From Litchfieldella anticariensis FP35 = DSM 16096 (GTDB lineage Bacteria; Pseudomonadota; Gammaproteobacteria; Pseudomonadales; Halomonadaceae): a stretch of DNA of 64,000 nt. Positions within the stretch are counted from its first letter, which is position 1; each line of letters begins with the position of its first letter. Shown one piece after another: positions 55,477 through 64,000 of the stretch. The notes below the pieces were generated by a model. That model was not told the DNA's origin. It made no database searches and saw only the letters and a list, made by a program, of their open reading frames with translations. The stretch covers positions 62,001-126,000 of the forward strand of contig NZ_KE332395.1 in the NCBI RefSeq assembly GCF_000409775.1, in the 5' to 3' direction. Both the position numbers and the translations under genes were made by a program.

Positions 55477-56423
55477 CCTTTTGCCGTGGCCACGGCCGAA
55501 CAGTCGCTGAGCGACAGACGAGGCCCAGCCTTGGAAACCTGTGCCGGTAAGGGGCGCCCCATCAAACGAGTGGCGACATGTGCGGCCTTGATCATGCCAT
55601 CGAGATCGATACCGGTCTCGATCCCCATCTCATCGAGTAAATAGACCAGATCCTCGCTGGCGATATTGCCCGTTGCTCCTGGAGCGAAGGGGCAGCCGCC
55701 GAGGCCGCCAATCGAACTCTCGTAGCGATCGACGCCAAGCGCAAGTCCTTGCATGACGTTGGCCAGGCCGATGCCACGAGTATTATGGAAATGCAGTGTC
55801 GGCGATAGAGAAGGCGCGACATCGCGCAGGTGGAGGATGCGCTCGGTCACCAGAGGCGGCGTCGCCATCCCGGTCGTGTCGCCCAGCGACACATAGCGGG
55901 CTCCCAGCTCGGCGAAGCGGCTCGCGATATGCCCCACGGCAGCGACATCGACATTGCCTTCGAAAGGGCAACCGAAGCATGTGGCAATCGCCCCGCGTAA
56001 CTCGACGCCACTGCCCTCGAGCAACCGGGCGACGCGTTCGAAGCTTGCCAACGATTGGTCGACGCTGCAGTTGACGTTCTTGGCATTGTGGCTTTCAGAG
56101 GCCGAGACGAACAGCACCACGGAGTCGACGCCCGCTTCCAGCGCCCGTTCAGCGCCGCGAAGATTGGGCACCAGCGCCGAGAAGTGCACGCCCTCGATAT
56201 CCTTGAGCTTGGCCACCAGTTCCGCCGCATCGGCAAGCGCCGGTACCGCCCGCGGGCTGACGAAGGAGGTCAACTCGAACTCCTTGACCCCGGCGGTCAC
56301 CAAGGCCCTCACCAGTTCGGCCTTTTCCAACGTGGATAACAGGACCGTTTCATTCTGCAGCCCATCGCGAGGGCCAACTTCGGTGATATGAACCCGCCCG
56401 GGGTTCGGAGTGGCGTCGTGCAT
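55473..56423 (-). CDS. HMG-CoA lyase-family enzyme
   Basis: A 316-residue TIM-barrel lyase. ITEVGPRDGLQNE carries the catalytic Arg and Asp, ATCFGCPFEGNVD follows, metal-site HFHNTRG is present, and the C-terminal signature loop is GLGGCPFAPGATGNIASEDL with the conserved Cys. HMG-CoA lyases split 3-hydroxy-3-methylglutaryl-CoA into acetyl-CoA and acetoacetate; some relatives use citramalyl-type CoA esters. The ATG at 56423 aligns with the family start. It is the first gene of the operon. Confidence 0.88.
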   Translation of the reverse strand: MHDATPNPGRVHITEVGPRDGLQNETVLLSTLEKAELVRALVTAGVKEFELTSFVSPRAVPALADAAELVAKLKDIEGVHFSALVPNLRGAERALEAGVDSVVLFVSASESHNAKNVNCSVDQSLASFERVARLLEGSGVELRGAIATCFGCPFEGNVDVAAVGHIASRFAELGARYVSLGDTTGMATPPLVTERILHLRDVAPSLSPTLHFHNTRGIGLANVMQGLALGVDRYESSIGGLGGCPFAPGATGNIASEDLVYLLDEMGIETGIDLDGMIKAAHVATRLMGRPLPAQVSKAGPRLSLSDCSAVATAKG

Positions 56424-56521
56424 GATCGCGCCTACTACATAGTGGATGTCGAAGAATAGCGAGTGTCGAATACTCCTCGAATATAAGGAACACCCTCTAC
56501 CGGCGACCATGCACCTTTCGT

Positions 56522-56535
56522 ACTAGTATGGTAGT
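56522..56535. promoter_or_regulatory. Operator-like ACTAGTATGGTAGT upstream of hmgL
   Basis: This 14-mer, an imperfect dyad (ACTA-N2-AT-N2-TAGT), lies 99 nt upstream of the hmgL start and is identical to the sequence at 45225-45238 before the gntR hexuronate operon. It may be the site of a GntR-family regulator or a shared promoter core. Confidence 0.5.
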
Positions 56536-56577
56536 CGGCGCCAGGGCATCGGAATTTCCGCCCCGGCACGGCGAAGC

Positions 56578-57987
56578 TCAGTCCTCGGCAAGCGCTGGCA
56601 ATAGTACCTTGACCTTACGGGTGAGTGTATTGCGCCCCCAACCCAGCAACTCGGCAGCCTCGCCCTTGCGTCCCCCAGTGTGCTTGAGAGCCGTTTCGAT
56701 CAGGATGCGCTCGAAATCGGGTACGGCTTCTTCCAACAGATGGGTGTGACCAGCAGACAAGGCACGATCGGCCCAGTCGCGGAATGCGGCCCGCCAGTCG
56801 CCGGCAGCGGCTTCGCCGGCTTCGATATTGCGCAGCTCCGGCGGCAAGTCATCGATCAGGATCTCTCGCCCCGAAGCCATCACCGTTAGCCAGCGACACG
56901 TATTCTCCAACTGACGCACATTGCCCGGCCAGGAGAGTCGCGTCAGGTGTTGCTCGGCTTCCTTGGTCAATACCTTGGCCTCGGTGGACAGTTCGCGTGC
57001 CGCTTCGGCCAGAAAATGCTGGGCCAGACGCGGGATGTCCTCGCGACGCTCAGCCAGGCGCGGCAGATGGATACGAATCACGTTGAGGCGATGGAACAGG
57101 TCCTCGCGGAAGCGCCCTTCCTCCACCAGATGTTCCAGGTTCTGATGGGTAGCGGCGATGATACGGACATCGGCCTTCACCGATACATGTCCACCGACCC
57201 GATAGAACTCGCCATCGGCCAGCACGCGCAACAGACGCGTCTGGGTATCCGGTGGCATATCGCCGATCTCGTCGAGAAACAAGGTGCCGCCATCGGCCTG
57301 CTCGAAGCGACCGCGACGCTGCGACGTAGCTCCAGTAAACGCCCCTTTCTCGTGACCGAACAGCTCGGACTCCATCAAGTCCTTGGGGATCGCCGCCATA
57401 TTCAGTGCAATGAAGGGTTTGCCGGCTCGTGGACTGTGCTGATGCAGCGCCTGCGCCACGCGCTCCTTACCGGTCCCCGATTCTCCGTTGATCAGTACCG
57501 TGATGTGCGACTGAGAGAGCCGGCCGATAGCCCGGAAGACTTCCTGCATGGCCGGCGCTTCACCGATGATCTCGGCAGACAGCCCTTCGGGAGCGGTAGC
57601 CGGGCTTTGGCGTTCACGGGCATGTGCCACGGCGCGACGCACCAATGCCAGCGCCTCGTCGACATCGAACGGCTTGGGCAGGTACTCAAAGGCGCCACCC
57701 TGATAGGAGGCCACCGCACTGTCGAGGTCCGAGTGAGCGGTCATCACGATCACCGGCAGGTCCGGATGGCTCTCGCGCACCTTGGCCATCAGGTCGAGGC
57801 CATCGAGGCCAGGCATACGGATATCGGTAAGCAGTACGTCCGGTGGTGAATGCAGCAAACTCTCGAGAGCCGCGTCGGCACGCTCGAAACTTTCTACCTC
57901 GAGATCGGGTTGGGCCAGGGCGCGCTCCAGCACCCAGCGAATGGCTCGATCGTCGTCGACAATGACGATACGCGCGGCATCGTTCAT
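56578..57987 (-). CDS. ntrC: Nitrogen response regulator NtrC (GlnG)
   Basis: A 469-residue response regulator. The receiver domain has phosphorylation Asp55 in LLTDIRMPG. The AAA+ domain has Walker A GESGTGKE, intact GAFTGA loop and [13 protein letters not shown] Fis-type helix-turn-helix ([20 protein letters not shown]) closes the C terminus. It activates sigma-54 promoters such as glnA when phosphorylated by NtrB. It lies 61 nt after ntrB. Confidence 0.96.
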   Translation of the reverse strand: MNDAARIVIVDDDRAIRWVLERALAQPDLEVESFERADAALESLLHSPPDVLLTDIRMPGLDGLDLMAKVRESHPDLPVIVMTAHSDLDSAVASYQGGAFEYLPKPFDVDEALALVRRAVAHARERQSPATAPEGLSAEIIGEAPAMQEVFRAIGRLSQSHITVLINGESGTGKERVAQALHQHSPRAGKPFIALNMAAIPKDLMESELFGHEKGAFTGATSQRRGRFEQADGGTLFLDEIGDMPPDTQTRLLRVLADGEFYRVGGHVSVKADVRIIAATHQNLEHLVEEGRFREDLFHRLNVIRIHLPRLAERREDIPRLAQHFLAEAARELSTEAKVLTKEAEQHLTRLSWPGNVRQLENTCRWLTVMASGREILIDDLPPELRNIEAGEAAAGDWRAAFRDWADRALSAGHTHLLEEAVPDFERILIETALKHTGGRKGEAAELLGWGRNTLTRKVKVLLPALAED

Positions 57988-58048
57988 AAAGGCCTCCTGC
58001 GAATAGTGCCAGCGGCGGCTGATAGGGAAAAATACGCTACCGAGAGAC

Positions 58049-59092
58049 TCATGAAACGGCCTCCAACGGCATCAATAAGCGGAATTCGGTCCGTCCAGGA
58101 GCAGAATCGCATTCGATCAGTCCTTGATGTAGATGCAGAATCGACTGGGCGATGGATAAGCCCAGACCGCTGCCCTCCGCGCGGCCGGATACCATCGGAT
58201 AGAACAGGGTTTCGCGCAGGTGCTCGGGGATACCGGGGCCGTTGTCGATGATTGCCACCTCGCACACCAGGCGATGACGCTCGGCCCCCAGCGTGAATTG
58301 ACGCTTGGCGCGTGTACGCAAGGTCAGTCGTGGCTCGGGAATATCGTTCTCTTCCATGGCCTCCAGAGCGTTACGCGCCACGTTGAGTACGGCCTGGATC
58401 AACTGGGCCTCGTCACCAACCGGCTCCGGCAAGCTGGGATCGTAGTCGCGGACCACCTCGACATGCGGATGCTCGGCGATCAGCAAGGTGCGGACCCGCT
58501 CGAGCACCTTATGGATATTCAGTGGTGCATGGCGCTCCGGCTGGTTGGGGCCAAGCATGCGGTCGACCAGGTCACGTAGCCGGTCGGCCTCCTCGACGAT
58601 GATGCGCGTGAACTCTGTCAGTTGAGGGTCAGGCAGGTCACGCTCGAGCAACTGCGCCGCACCGCGAATACCCCCCAGCGGATTCTTGACCTCGTGCGCC
58701 AACCCCCGCGACAGCACCTTGATCGTCTCCTGACGTGCAATCAGCGCTTCTTCACGAGAGATACGCAGCAAACGATCCCGTGGCTCGATCTCTAATAACA
58801 GTTCGTCGTCGGAAAGCGGTGTCACGGTAAAGTCCACCGTGATGTTATCGCCACTGGCCAGCCGTAACAGGGCTTCACGCTGGGTAAAAGGATGAAATTC
58901 GACTCGCGCCTTGGTTAGCACCTCGGCTACCTCGCCGTCGACACCTTCCAGGCACTCCAGACGCGAGCCCTGCACACGCCCGAGGCTGACGGCGAGCAAC
59001 GCCTCGGCCGACGGGTTCAACCAGCGCACTCGCAAGGTGCCGTCGAGCAGCAGTACCGCCGTGGTCAAGTGTTCGAGCAGACGTTGGTACAT
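58049..59092 (-). CDS. ntrB: Nitrogen sensor histidine kinase NtrB (GlnL)
   Basis: A 347-residue soluble kinase. An N-terminal PAS domain (about 5-110) precedes the H-box GLAHEVKNPLGG with His133. N-box AVLNVARNALEAM and G-boxes DNGPGIPEHL and GSGLGLSIAQ follow. NtrB phosphorylates NtrC under nitrogen limitation and is switched by PII. The start at 59092 matches the family N terminus. An NtrC site lies about 104 nt upstream. Confidence 0.95.
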   Translation of the reverse strand: MYQRLLEHLTTAVLLLDGTLRVRWLNPSAEALLAVSLGRVQGSRLECLEGVDGEVAEVLTKARVEFHPFTQREALLRLASGDNITVDFTVTPLSDDELLLEIEPRDRLLRISREEALIARQETIKVLSRGLAHEVKNPLGGIRGAAQLLERDLPDPQLTEFTRIIVEEADRLRDLVDRMLGPNQPERHAPLNIHKVLERVRTLLIAEHPHVEVVRDYDPSLPEPVGDEAQLIQAVLNVARNALEAMEENDIPEPRLTLRTRAKRQFTLGAERHRLVCEVAIIDNGPGIPEHLRETLFYPMVSGRAEGSGLGLSIAQSILHLHQGLIECDSAPGRTEFRLLMPLEAVS

Positions 59093-59195
59093 GGTGCATC
59101 CCACATTGATGGCGTTCACTATCACTGTGCAAAAAGCGCGCCAGCCCAAAAATGGCGAGAAATACGGACCGAGGTAACGAATTCGCACACCCCAT

Positions 59196-59212
59196 TGCAC
59201 CAATTTAGTGCA
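59196..59212. promoter_or_regulatory. NtrC-binding site upstream of ntrB
   Basis: TGCACCAATTTAGTGCA is a perfect TGCAC-N7-GTGCA dyad, matching the NtrC consensus. It lies 104-120 nt upstream of ntrB, so NtrC probably controls its own operon. Confidence 0.75.
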
Positions 59213-59256
59213 TCATGGGTGGCGGCCGCTATCATCCAGGGCAAATCGTGAAGCCG

Positions 59257-59277
59257 GTCGCGCTTTCATTGCGCGAC
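59257..59277 (-). terminator. Hairpin at the end of the DUF4124 gene
   Basis: GTCGCGC and GCGCGAC form a perfect 7-bp stem with a 7-nt loop, beginning at the stop codon of the gene ending at 59277. It lacks a following U-run on the minus strand, so it may only be a 3'-end hairpin. Confidence 0.4.
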
Positions 59278-59849
59278 TAGTTGGGATTTTGCGGCAAATT
59301 GACACTGGCGCGCTGCACATAGAGGGTCACCGGCGCACTGAGGTGGCGCACCTCGCCTTTGGCGTCGAGCAGTTCCGCCCGTAACGTATGCTCGCCCCGC
59401 TCCAGATTGGTGAGCTTGAAGACTGATGTATGCATGGCCGACTGGCTGACACGGCCATCGACGAGTAACCGCACTCGGTGATCTTCGCGCAGTGGGGGCT
59501 CGATACCCAATTCGACCTGCACATTACCGGCATAGCCGGTCGGCAAGGTGCCCTCGTCAGCGGGTGAAACAATGCGAAAGGTGGTGTATGGCATAAATGC
59601 TGGCCATGGTGCTGTCTCTTCGCGGCGCGGCCGGTCATGGTCGACTTCCCGAGCGGGCGTGGAGGTCTGGAGCTCGCTCGAAGGCACTACCGTTACCTCA
59701 GGCAGCTCGATGCGCTCGCTGCCTGGTGCGGGGCGGCCGGAAAACACCATGTTGCCTTGGGCATCGGTGCTGCGATAGACCGTCGTTGCCATGGCGGAAA
59801 ATGGCACGCAAAGGCCTAGTAACATCACCCCTATGAAACGGCGTTGCAT
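59277..59849 (-). CDS. DUF4124 domain-containing exported protein
   Basis: A 190-residue protein. The signal peptide (about 5-21, ending SAMA) precedes a short DUF4124 domain (about 22-50, TTVYRSTDAQGNMVFSGRPA). A C-terminal beta-rich region (about 90-180) resembles an immunoglobulin-like fold (HRVRLLVDGRVSQSAMHTSV). Such proteins commonly lie between glnA and ntrB in gammaproteobacteria, but their function is unknown. GGAG lies 7 nt before the ATG at 59849. Confidence 0.82.
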   Translation of the reverse strand: MQRRFIGVMLLGLCVPFSAMATTVYRSTDAQGNMVFSGRPAPGSERIELPEVTVVPSSELQTSTPAREVDHDRPRREETAPWPAFMPYTTFRIVSPADEGTLPTGYAGNVQVELGIEPPLREDHRVRLLVDGRVSQSAMHTSVFKLTNLERGEHTLRAELLDAKGEVRHLSAPVTLYVQRASVNLPQNPN

Positions 59850-59932
59850 CGTCTTCTCCGAGACATGTCGAGCGTATGACGGCGTCTCCACCCGGTATGG
59901 TTGAGTCCTGGGGAGTGTAACGCAATGAAGAA

Positions 59933-59960
59933 GGGCCCCACCCTGCGGTGGAGCCCTTTT
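59933..59960. terminator. Bidirectional terminator after glnA
   Basis: GGGCCCCACC (59933-59942) and GGTGGAGCCC (59947-59956) form a 10-bp stem with one mismatch, 40-64 nt past the glnA stop. It is followed by UUUU on the plus strand and by UUCUUC on the minus strand. It most likely ends the glnA transcript. Confidence 0.75.
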
Positions 59961-59996
59961 GTCACGACAACTGTCGAACGGCAGTCGATATCGCGC

Positions 59997-61403
59997 TTAG
60001 CAGCTGTAATAGAGGTCGAATTCGACCGGGTGCGTGGCCATGCGCAGACGCTCGACGTCTTCCTCCTTAAGCTCGATGTAGGCATCGATCATGTCGTCGG
60101 TGAACACACCGCCCTCGGTGAGGAAGGCACGATCCTTGTCCAGCGCTTCCAGGGCCTGGTCGAGGCTCTCGGCCACGGTCGGCACGGCCTTGCCTTCTTC
60201 CGGCGGCAGGTCGTAGAGGTTCTTGTCCATGGCATCGCCCGGATGGATCTTGTTCTTGATCCCGTCGATACCGGCCATCAGCATCGCGGCGAATGCCAGA
60301 TAAGGGTTGGCGGTCGGATCCGGGAAGCGGCACTCGACACGCTTGCCCTTGGGGCTGGCGGTGTACGGAATGCGGATCGACGCGGAGCGGTTGCGAGCAC
60401 TATAGGCCAGCATTACCGGCGCTTCGAAGCCCGGCACCAGACGCTTGTAGGAGTTGGTGGAAGCGTTGGTGAAGGCGTTCAGGGCACGTGCATGCTTGAT
60501 GATGCCGCCGATGTAGTACAGCGCCATCTCGGACAGACCGGCATACTCGTCACCGGCAAACTGGTTCTGGCCGTCCTTCCAGAATGACTGGTGGACGTGC
60601 ATGCCAGAGCCGTTGTCGCCGACCAACGGCTTGGGCATGAAGGTAGCGGTCTTGCCGTAGGCATGCGCCACGTTGTGCACGACGTACTTCATCATTTGAA
60701 GTTCGTCGGCCTTCTTGACCAGGGTGTTGAACTTGACGCCGATCTCATTCTGGCCAGCGTTGGACACCTCGTGGTGATGCACTTCGACCGTAAGGCCGAT
60801 GGCTTCCATGGTGTTACACATCGCACCGCGAATGTCGTGGAAGCTGTCCACCGGCGGCACGGGGAAGTAGCCGCCCTTGACGCGCGGACGGTGCCCCAGG
60901 TTACCACCCTCGATAGTACGATCGGTGGACCAGGCACCCTCTTCGGAGGTCACCTTGTACATGGCGCCTTCGATATCGGCTTTCCAGTGCACCTCATCGA
61001 AGATGAAGAATTCCGGCTCCGGGCCGAAGAAAGCGGTATCGCCCAGGCCAGTTGACTCCAGGTAGGCCTCGGCACGCTTGGCGATGGAACGTGGGTCGCG
61101 CTCGTAGCCCTGCATGGTAGCCGGCTCGATGATGTCACAGCGCAGCACCAGCGTTGCGTCTTCGGTGAACGGGTCGAGGAAGGCGCTACCGTCTTCCGGA
61201 CGCAGGATCATGTCGGACTCGTTGATGCCTTTCCAACCGGAAATGGAGGAACCATCGAACATCTGGCCGTTCTCGAAGAACTCCTCGTCAACGGTGCTGG
61301 CCGGGATGGTGACGTGCTGTTCCTTACCCTTGGTATCGGTAAAACGCAGGTCGACCCACTTGATATCATGTTCGTCAATAAGGGCGAGGGTCTTCTCAGA
61401 CAT
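59997..61403 (-). CDS. glnA: Glutamine synthetase type I
   Basis: A 468-residue GSI-beta enzyme. [13 protein letters not shown], the metal and glutamate site [15 protein letters not shown]-site [10 protein letters not shown] and the adenylylation tyrosine in NLYDLPPEE are present. It condenses ammonium and glutamate at the expense of ATP and is regulated by adenylylation. GGAGGA lies 6 nt before the ATG at 61403. Transcription is controlled by a sigma-54 promoter and NtrC sites upstream. Confidence 0.98.
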   Translation of the reverse strand: MSEKTLALIDEHDIKWVDLRFTDTKGKEQHVTIPASTVDEEFFENGQMFDGSSISGWKGINESDMILRPEDGSAFLDPFTEDATLVLRCDIIEPATMQGYERDPRSIAKRAEAYLESTGLGDTAFFGPEPEFFIFDEVHWKADIEGAMYKVTSEEGAWSTDRTIEGGNLGHRPRVKGGYFPVPPVDSFHDIRGAMCNTMEAIGLTVEVHHHEVSNAGQNEIGVKFNTLVKKADELQMMKYVVHNVAHAYGKTATFMPKPLVGDNGSGMHVHQSFWKDGQNQFAGDEYAGLSEMALYYIGGIIKHARALNAFTNASTNSYKRLVPGFEAPVMLAYSARNRSASIRIPYTASPKGKRVECRFPDPTANPYLAFAAMLMAGIDGIKNKIHPGDAMDKNLYDLPPEEGKAVPTVAESLDQALEALDKDRAFLTEGGVFTDDMIDAYIELKEEDVERLRMATHPVEFDLYYSC

Positions 61404-61534
61404 GTTGTCCTCCACTGGTGAGCGATGGCTCGTCTCGTTGGCTTGGGTATCCCGCGTCGTTTGTAGCATGCCCCGGACACCTTGCCCACGGCAATCTCGA
61501 CGACGAATAGGCATTCATGACTCTGAAGAGTGCA

Positions 61535-61550
61535 ATGCAGGCAGCGTGCC
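61535..61550 (-). promoter_or_regulatory. Sigma-54 promoter of glnA
   Basis: Read on the minus strand, TGGCACGCTGCCTGCA fits the consensus TGGCACG-N4-TTGCA with one mismatch and has the required GG-N10-GC spacing. It would start transcription near 61524, about 120 nt before the glnA ATG. Confidence 0.82.
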
Positions 61551-61973
61551 AAAATGGCGCACGCGCGATCGAGCGAATGTGTAATCTACTGAAATATATG
61601 AAATTTATTGCACCACCATAAATCAACAATGGACATAACATCAGTATTGGGTGCCACTACGACTGGCTTAGATGCACCACAATCGAACAAAAGCACCTCG
61701 TGGCGCACCAAATTTGTGCAATAAGCATGCTGCATGTGCTGCAGTATGGTTCAGCCAACCTTTCTCTGATGCCCTCTAGCTACATGTGTGATCAGAAAAA
61801 TCAGTCAGACAATGAATTGATACTTTATGCAACCAAAGGCTACTCTTTATTACAAGAAGCCAAATGCGATATCACTACTCCCGGTGGGCGCGTGATGCGA
61901 CGCGAGGTCTTCGGTAACCGCCAGCGGCCCTCTTTCAGGCCGGCACTGGCAAGCTTATGGGACGCTGCCCTCG
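61551..61973. other. Intergenic region between glnA and the GT2-like gene
   Basis: About 420 nt, AT-rich between 61570 and 61860. It holds several TGCACCA-type half-sites (about 61607, 61672) and the better NtrC dyad at 61704. No coding sequence is convincing. Confidence 0.5.
61704..61720. promoter_or_regulatory. NtrC-binding site upstream of glnA
   Basis: CGCACCAAATTTGTGCA keeps the GCAC-N7-GTGC dyad of the NtrC consensus with one deviant outer base. It lies about 155-170 bp upstream of the sigma-54 promoter, a normal enhancer distance. Confidence 0.7.
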
Positions 61974-62513
61974 ATGAATGCCTACTGCATCATTGTCGAC
62001 TCGCGGCTGATGGCATCACGCCTACCACGCTGCCTCGCCACGCTGAAAAGCGCCATTCAGCGTTTCCCGGGACGCGTCGAGATTCGCGTAGTCAGTGAAG
62101 ACGCAAATCCCAGACTGGCACGACTGAGCCGTCGATTCGATGCTCGCTTCGAGGCTATCCCTCAGCCCTCGGTCGGCGCCCGCGGCAACGAAGCCGCGCA
62201 TCGCAGCCCCGCCGAAGCTCTGGTATTCCCCGCACCACGTGGCAAGCTCATCGACACTTGGCTGACCCGGGCCGATGCACTGCTGAGTGGACAGCAGTGG
62301 GATGCCGTTCTGTTTCTGTCACACGACACGACCTTGCCTCGCGGTCTGGTGCGGCTGTGGCGAACCACTATCTCACCGGGTACGCTCTGCGTTCATCGTG
62401 ATTGGTTCGAACGTATCGGTGGTTTCGATCCCGCCCTCGATGAAACCGCCTACCAGGATCTGGTGACGCGCCTCCGGGCCTGCCAGGCGCGGGTGCTGGA
62501 AGTACCGATATAG
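61974..62513 (+). CDS. GT2-like glycosyltransferase-fold protein
   Basis: A 179-residue protein. AYCIIVDSRLMASRLPRCLA at the start resembles a GT-A nucleotide-sugar strand, PSVGARGNEAAHRSPAE resembles the acceptor loop, and CVHRDWFERIGGFDPALDET is typical of the family 2 C-terminal half. The metal-binding DxD is not evident and the protein is shorter than usual GT2 enzymes (about 220-300), so activity is uncertain. It precedes a polysaccharide-deacetylase-fold gene by 80 nt. Confidence 0.65.
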   Translation: MNAYCIIVDSRLMASRLPRCLATLKSAIQRFPGRVEIRVVSEDANPRLARLSRRFDARFEAIPQPSVGARGNEAAHRSPAEALVFPAPRGKLIDTWLTRADALLSGQQWDAVLFLSHDTTLPRGLVRLWRTTISPGTLCVHRDWFERIGGFDPALDETAYQDLVTRLRACQARVLEVPI

Positions 62514-62593
62514 AAACAGAAGCCATAAGGTAGGAAGCTGCACGGCAAAAGCAGAGGACGTACACTAAGGTTATCTCCGATGGGAGAACCACT

Positions 62594-63583
62594 ATGAATG
62601 GTTTCGGCCTTGCCAGGGATCTTGCTCAACGGCTTCGCGGCCACTGGCGGCGTAGCCTAGCCGAACCGCTGCGAGGGCGTAGCGCCATTCTGGTGCTGCA
62701 TCGAGTGCTCGCTGACGAACGAGCCGCCAGCCTGCCCCATCGAGCCCCTTATTGCCTGGGGCCGGAAAGTTTCCATCATTTGCTGATGAGCCTAATGGAT
62801 GTTGCGCGTATCGTCAGCCTTGAAACGGCACTCAAGCCTCATCGTGACCCCCGAGCCTGCATTGCACTGACTTTCGACGACGGCTGGCGCGACAACGCCG
62901 AGGTGGCCGCCCCGGTGCTCGATCACTATGCCCTGCCAGCAAGCATCTTCGTCACTACCGGGCTGCTTGGGAAGCCACGTGGCTTTTGGTGGGAAGTGAT
63001 CGCCGAAAGCCTGTGGACACACCGGCACCCCAACCTGGTTCGCGATGTCCTGGGCGATGCGGGTCTGCCTCTCCCCCCCAGGCCGCCACCCTACCCGGAC
63101 GAGGACTACAGCCAGGCATTGCTCGATTATCTCGGGCAACTGCAGACCGCGTGTCCATTGACCCTCAACCGGGTGGGTGAGGAGCTGCATCATTTGCTTG
63201 ACCTGCCACCCCACGGCATCGATCCCTTCACCCTACGACGCCTAGAGCACGGGGGCCTGATTCGTTTCGGCGCCCATGGCGTACTACCGGAGGCGCTGGA
63301 GCCACTGAGCGACGAACGCATCTGCTGGCATATCCGCCATTCACGGCACGATCTCAAGCGGCTGTGCCGTGAGCCGCTCGACGCTTTCGCCTACCCCGAT
63401 ATCAGGCCCTCGCCGCGCCTGCGTCGTCTGGCCCTACGCTGCGGTGTGCAACTCGCCCTGGCCGGTACCGGTGGCTGGCTCAGCCACCGCGACGACCCCC
63501 TGGCCATACCACGCATTCCCATCAGCCAGCCGGTGGCGCAAAGCCCCGGACGGCTATATGACTGGCTGCTGGGATATCAATGA
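62594..63583 (+). CDS. Polysaccharide deacetylase-family (NodB-fold) protein, divergent active site
   Basis: A 329-residue protein. NodB motif 1 is TFDDGWRDNA (93-102) with both Asp residues. Motif 2 is usually GAHTxxHPxL but reads GAHGVLPEAL here, losing the second zinc His. FAYPDIRPS stands at motif 3. GFWWEVIAESLW matches a subgroup tied to cell-envelope polysaccharide loci. No signal peptide is seen, so it may act in the cytoplasm. Catalysis is in doubt because of motif 2. Confidence 0.75.
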   Translation: MNGFGLARDLAQRLRGHWRRSLAEPLRGRSAILVLHRVLADERAASLPHRAPYCLGPESFHHLLMSLMDVARIVSLETALKPHRDPRACIALTFDDGWRDNAEVAAPVLDHYALPASIFVTTGLLGKPRGFWWEVIAESLWTHRHPNLVRDVLGDAGLPLPPRPPPYPDEDYSQALLDYLGQLQTACPLTLNRVGEELHHLLDLPPHGIDPFTLRRLEHGGLIRFGAHGVLPEALEPLSDERICWHIRHSRHDLKRLCREPLDAFAYPDIRPSPRLRRLALRCGVQLALAGTGGWLSHRDDPLAIPRIPISQPVAQSPGRLYDWLLGYQ

Positions 63584-63672
63584 GACAGTCTAACGTCTTG
63601 ATCTGACGTTCACTGCCGCTATTTACCACGAATATTCGTCGACAATGCTGGTAGCCGTCATGGGCAAGATAC

Positions 63673-63678
63673 TATAAT
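63673..63678 (+). promoter_or_regulatory. -10 element before typA
   Basis: A perfect TATAAT lies 30 nt upstream of the typA start. The -35 region is poor (TGGTAG with 18-bp spacing at 63649-63654). Confidence 0.5.
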
Positions 63679-63708
63679 GCGCCCCAATTTTCGCAGCAGG
63701 ATCCCGTC

Positions 63709-64000
<292 letters not shown>

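Noticed and set aside
61700-62098. A 132-residue plus-strand open frame before the GT2-like gene
   Set aside because: It begins inside the NtrC enhancer region, lacks a ribosome site, and overlaps the better-supported gene at 61974 in another frame.

Overview
The window is about 62% GC and is packed with short-spaced, often ATGA-overlapping genes. The gene complement suggests a halophilic gammaproteobacterium of the Halomonadaceae (Halomonas-like): a Vibrio-ordered type VI secretion cluster, epd-pgk-fba, several TRAP and one TTT carboxylate transporter, glnA/ntrBC, and relics of glycine-betaine catabolism. No rRNA, tRNA, CRISPR array, complete insertion sequence or phage gene was seen.

Layout. 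(1) 1-14717, minus strand: T6SS operon tssB-tssC-tssE-tssF-tssG-tagH-tssJ-tssK-tssL-clpV-vasH-tagO-tssA, in the same order as the Vibrio cholerae VCA0107-0119 cluster; tssA runs off the left edge. (2) 15177-18557, plus: epd-pgk-fba. (3) 18727-18939, minus: a 70-residue putative exported acidic protein with a repeat-containing leader and a strong terminator. (4) 19354-23137, plus: a PtxS-like LacI regulator, KguK-like kinase, KguD-like reductase and a YieH-like HAD phosphatase (2-ketogluconate use). (5) 23146-24238: a scar with a probable FAD-oxidoreductase remnant and a clear gbcB pseudogene flanking a universal stress protein. (6) 24329-36413: a cluster best read as hydroxyproline catabolism: aldehyde dehydrogenase, FAD oxidoreductase, DapA-family deaminase, Ser/Cys proline-racemase-family enzyme, Ldh2-family imine reductase, TRAP transporter, and GlxA-type and LysR regulators. 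Two intergenic regions here share an operator-like palindrome, and one carries a fragment of a second aldehyde dehydrogenase. (7) 36418-45167, minus: gntR-manD-rspB-dctPQM-uxuB-uxuA for hexuronate/mannonate uptake and breakdown, with a second YieH-like phosphatase divergent at 45444. (8) 46238-51064: housekeeping and small genes (yciH, ybaY-like lipoprotein, sirtuin, NERD protein, RNase T2, dGTPase-like). (9) 51196-56423, minus: hmgL-caiB-tctCBA, a possible uptake and cleavage route for a branched dicarboxylate such as 3-hydroxy-3-methylglutarate. (10) 56578-61403, minus: nitrogen control (glnA, a DUF4124 protein, ntrB, ntrC) with a recognisable sigma-54 promoter and NtrC sites. (11) 61974-63583, plus: a GT2-like protein and a divergent polysaccharide-deacetylase-fold protein, followed by the start of typA/bipA at the right edge.

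Functionally, the middle of the window is a catabolic accessory zone: sugar acids, hydroxyproline-type imino acids and a dicarboxylate are each taken up by a dedicated transporter and fed to central metabolism. Pseudogenes and gene fragments mark where older catabolic genes were lost or replaced. All product names are inferred from reading the translated sequence, not from database searches.
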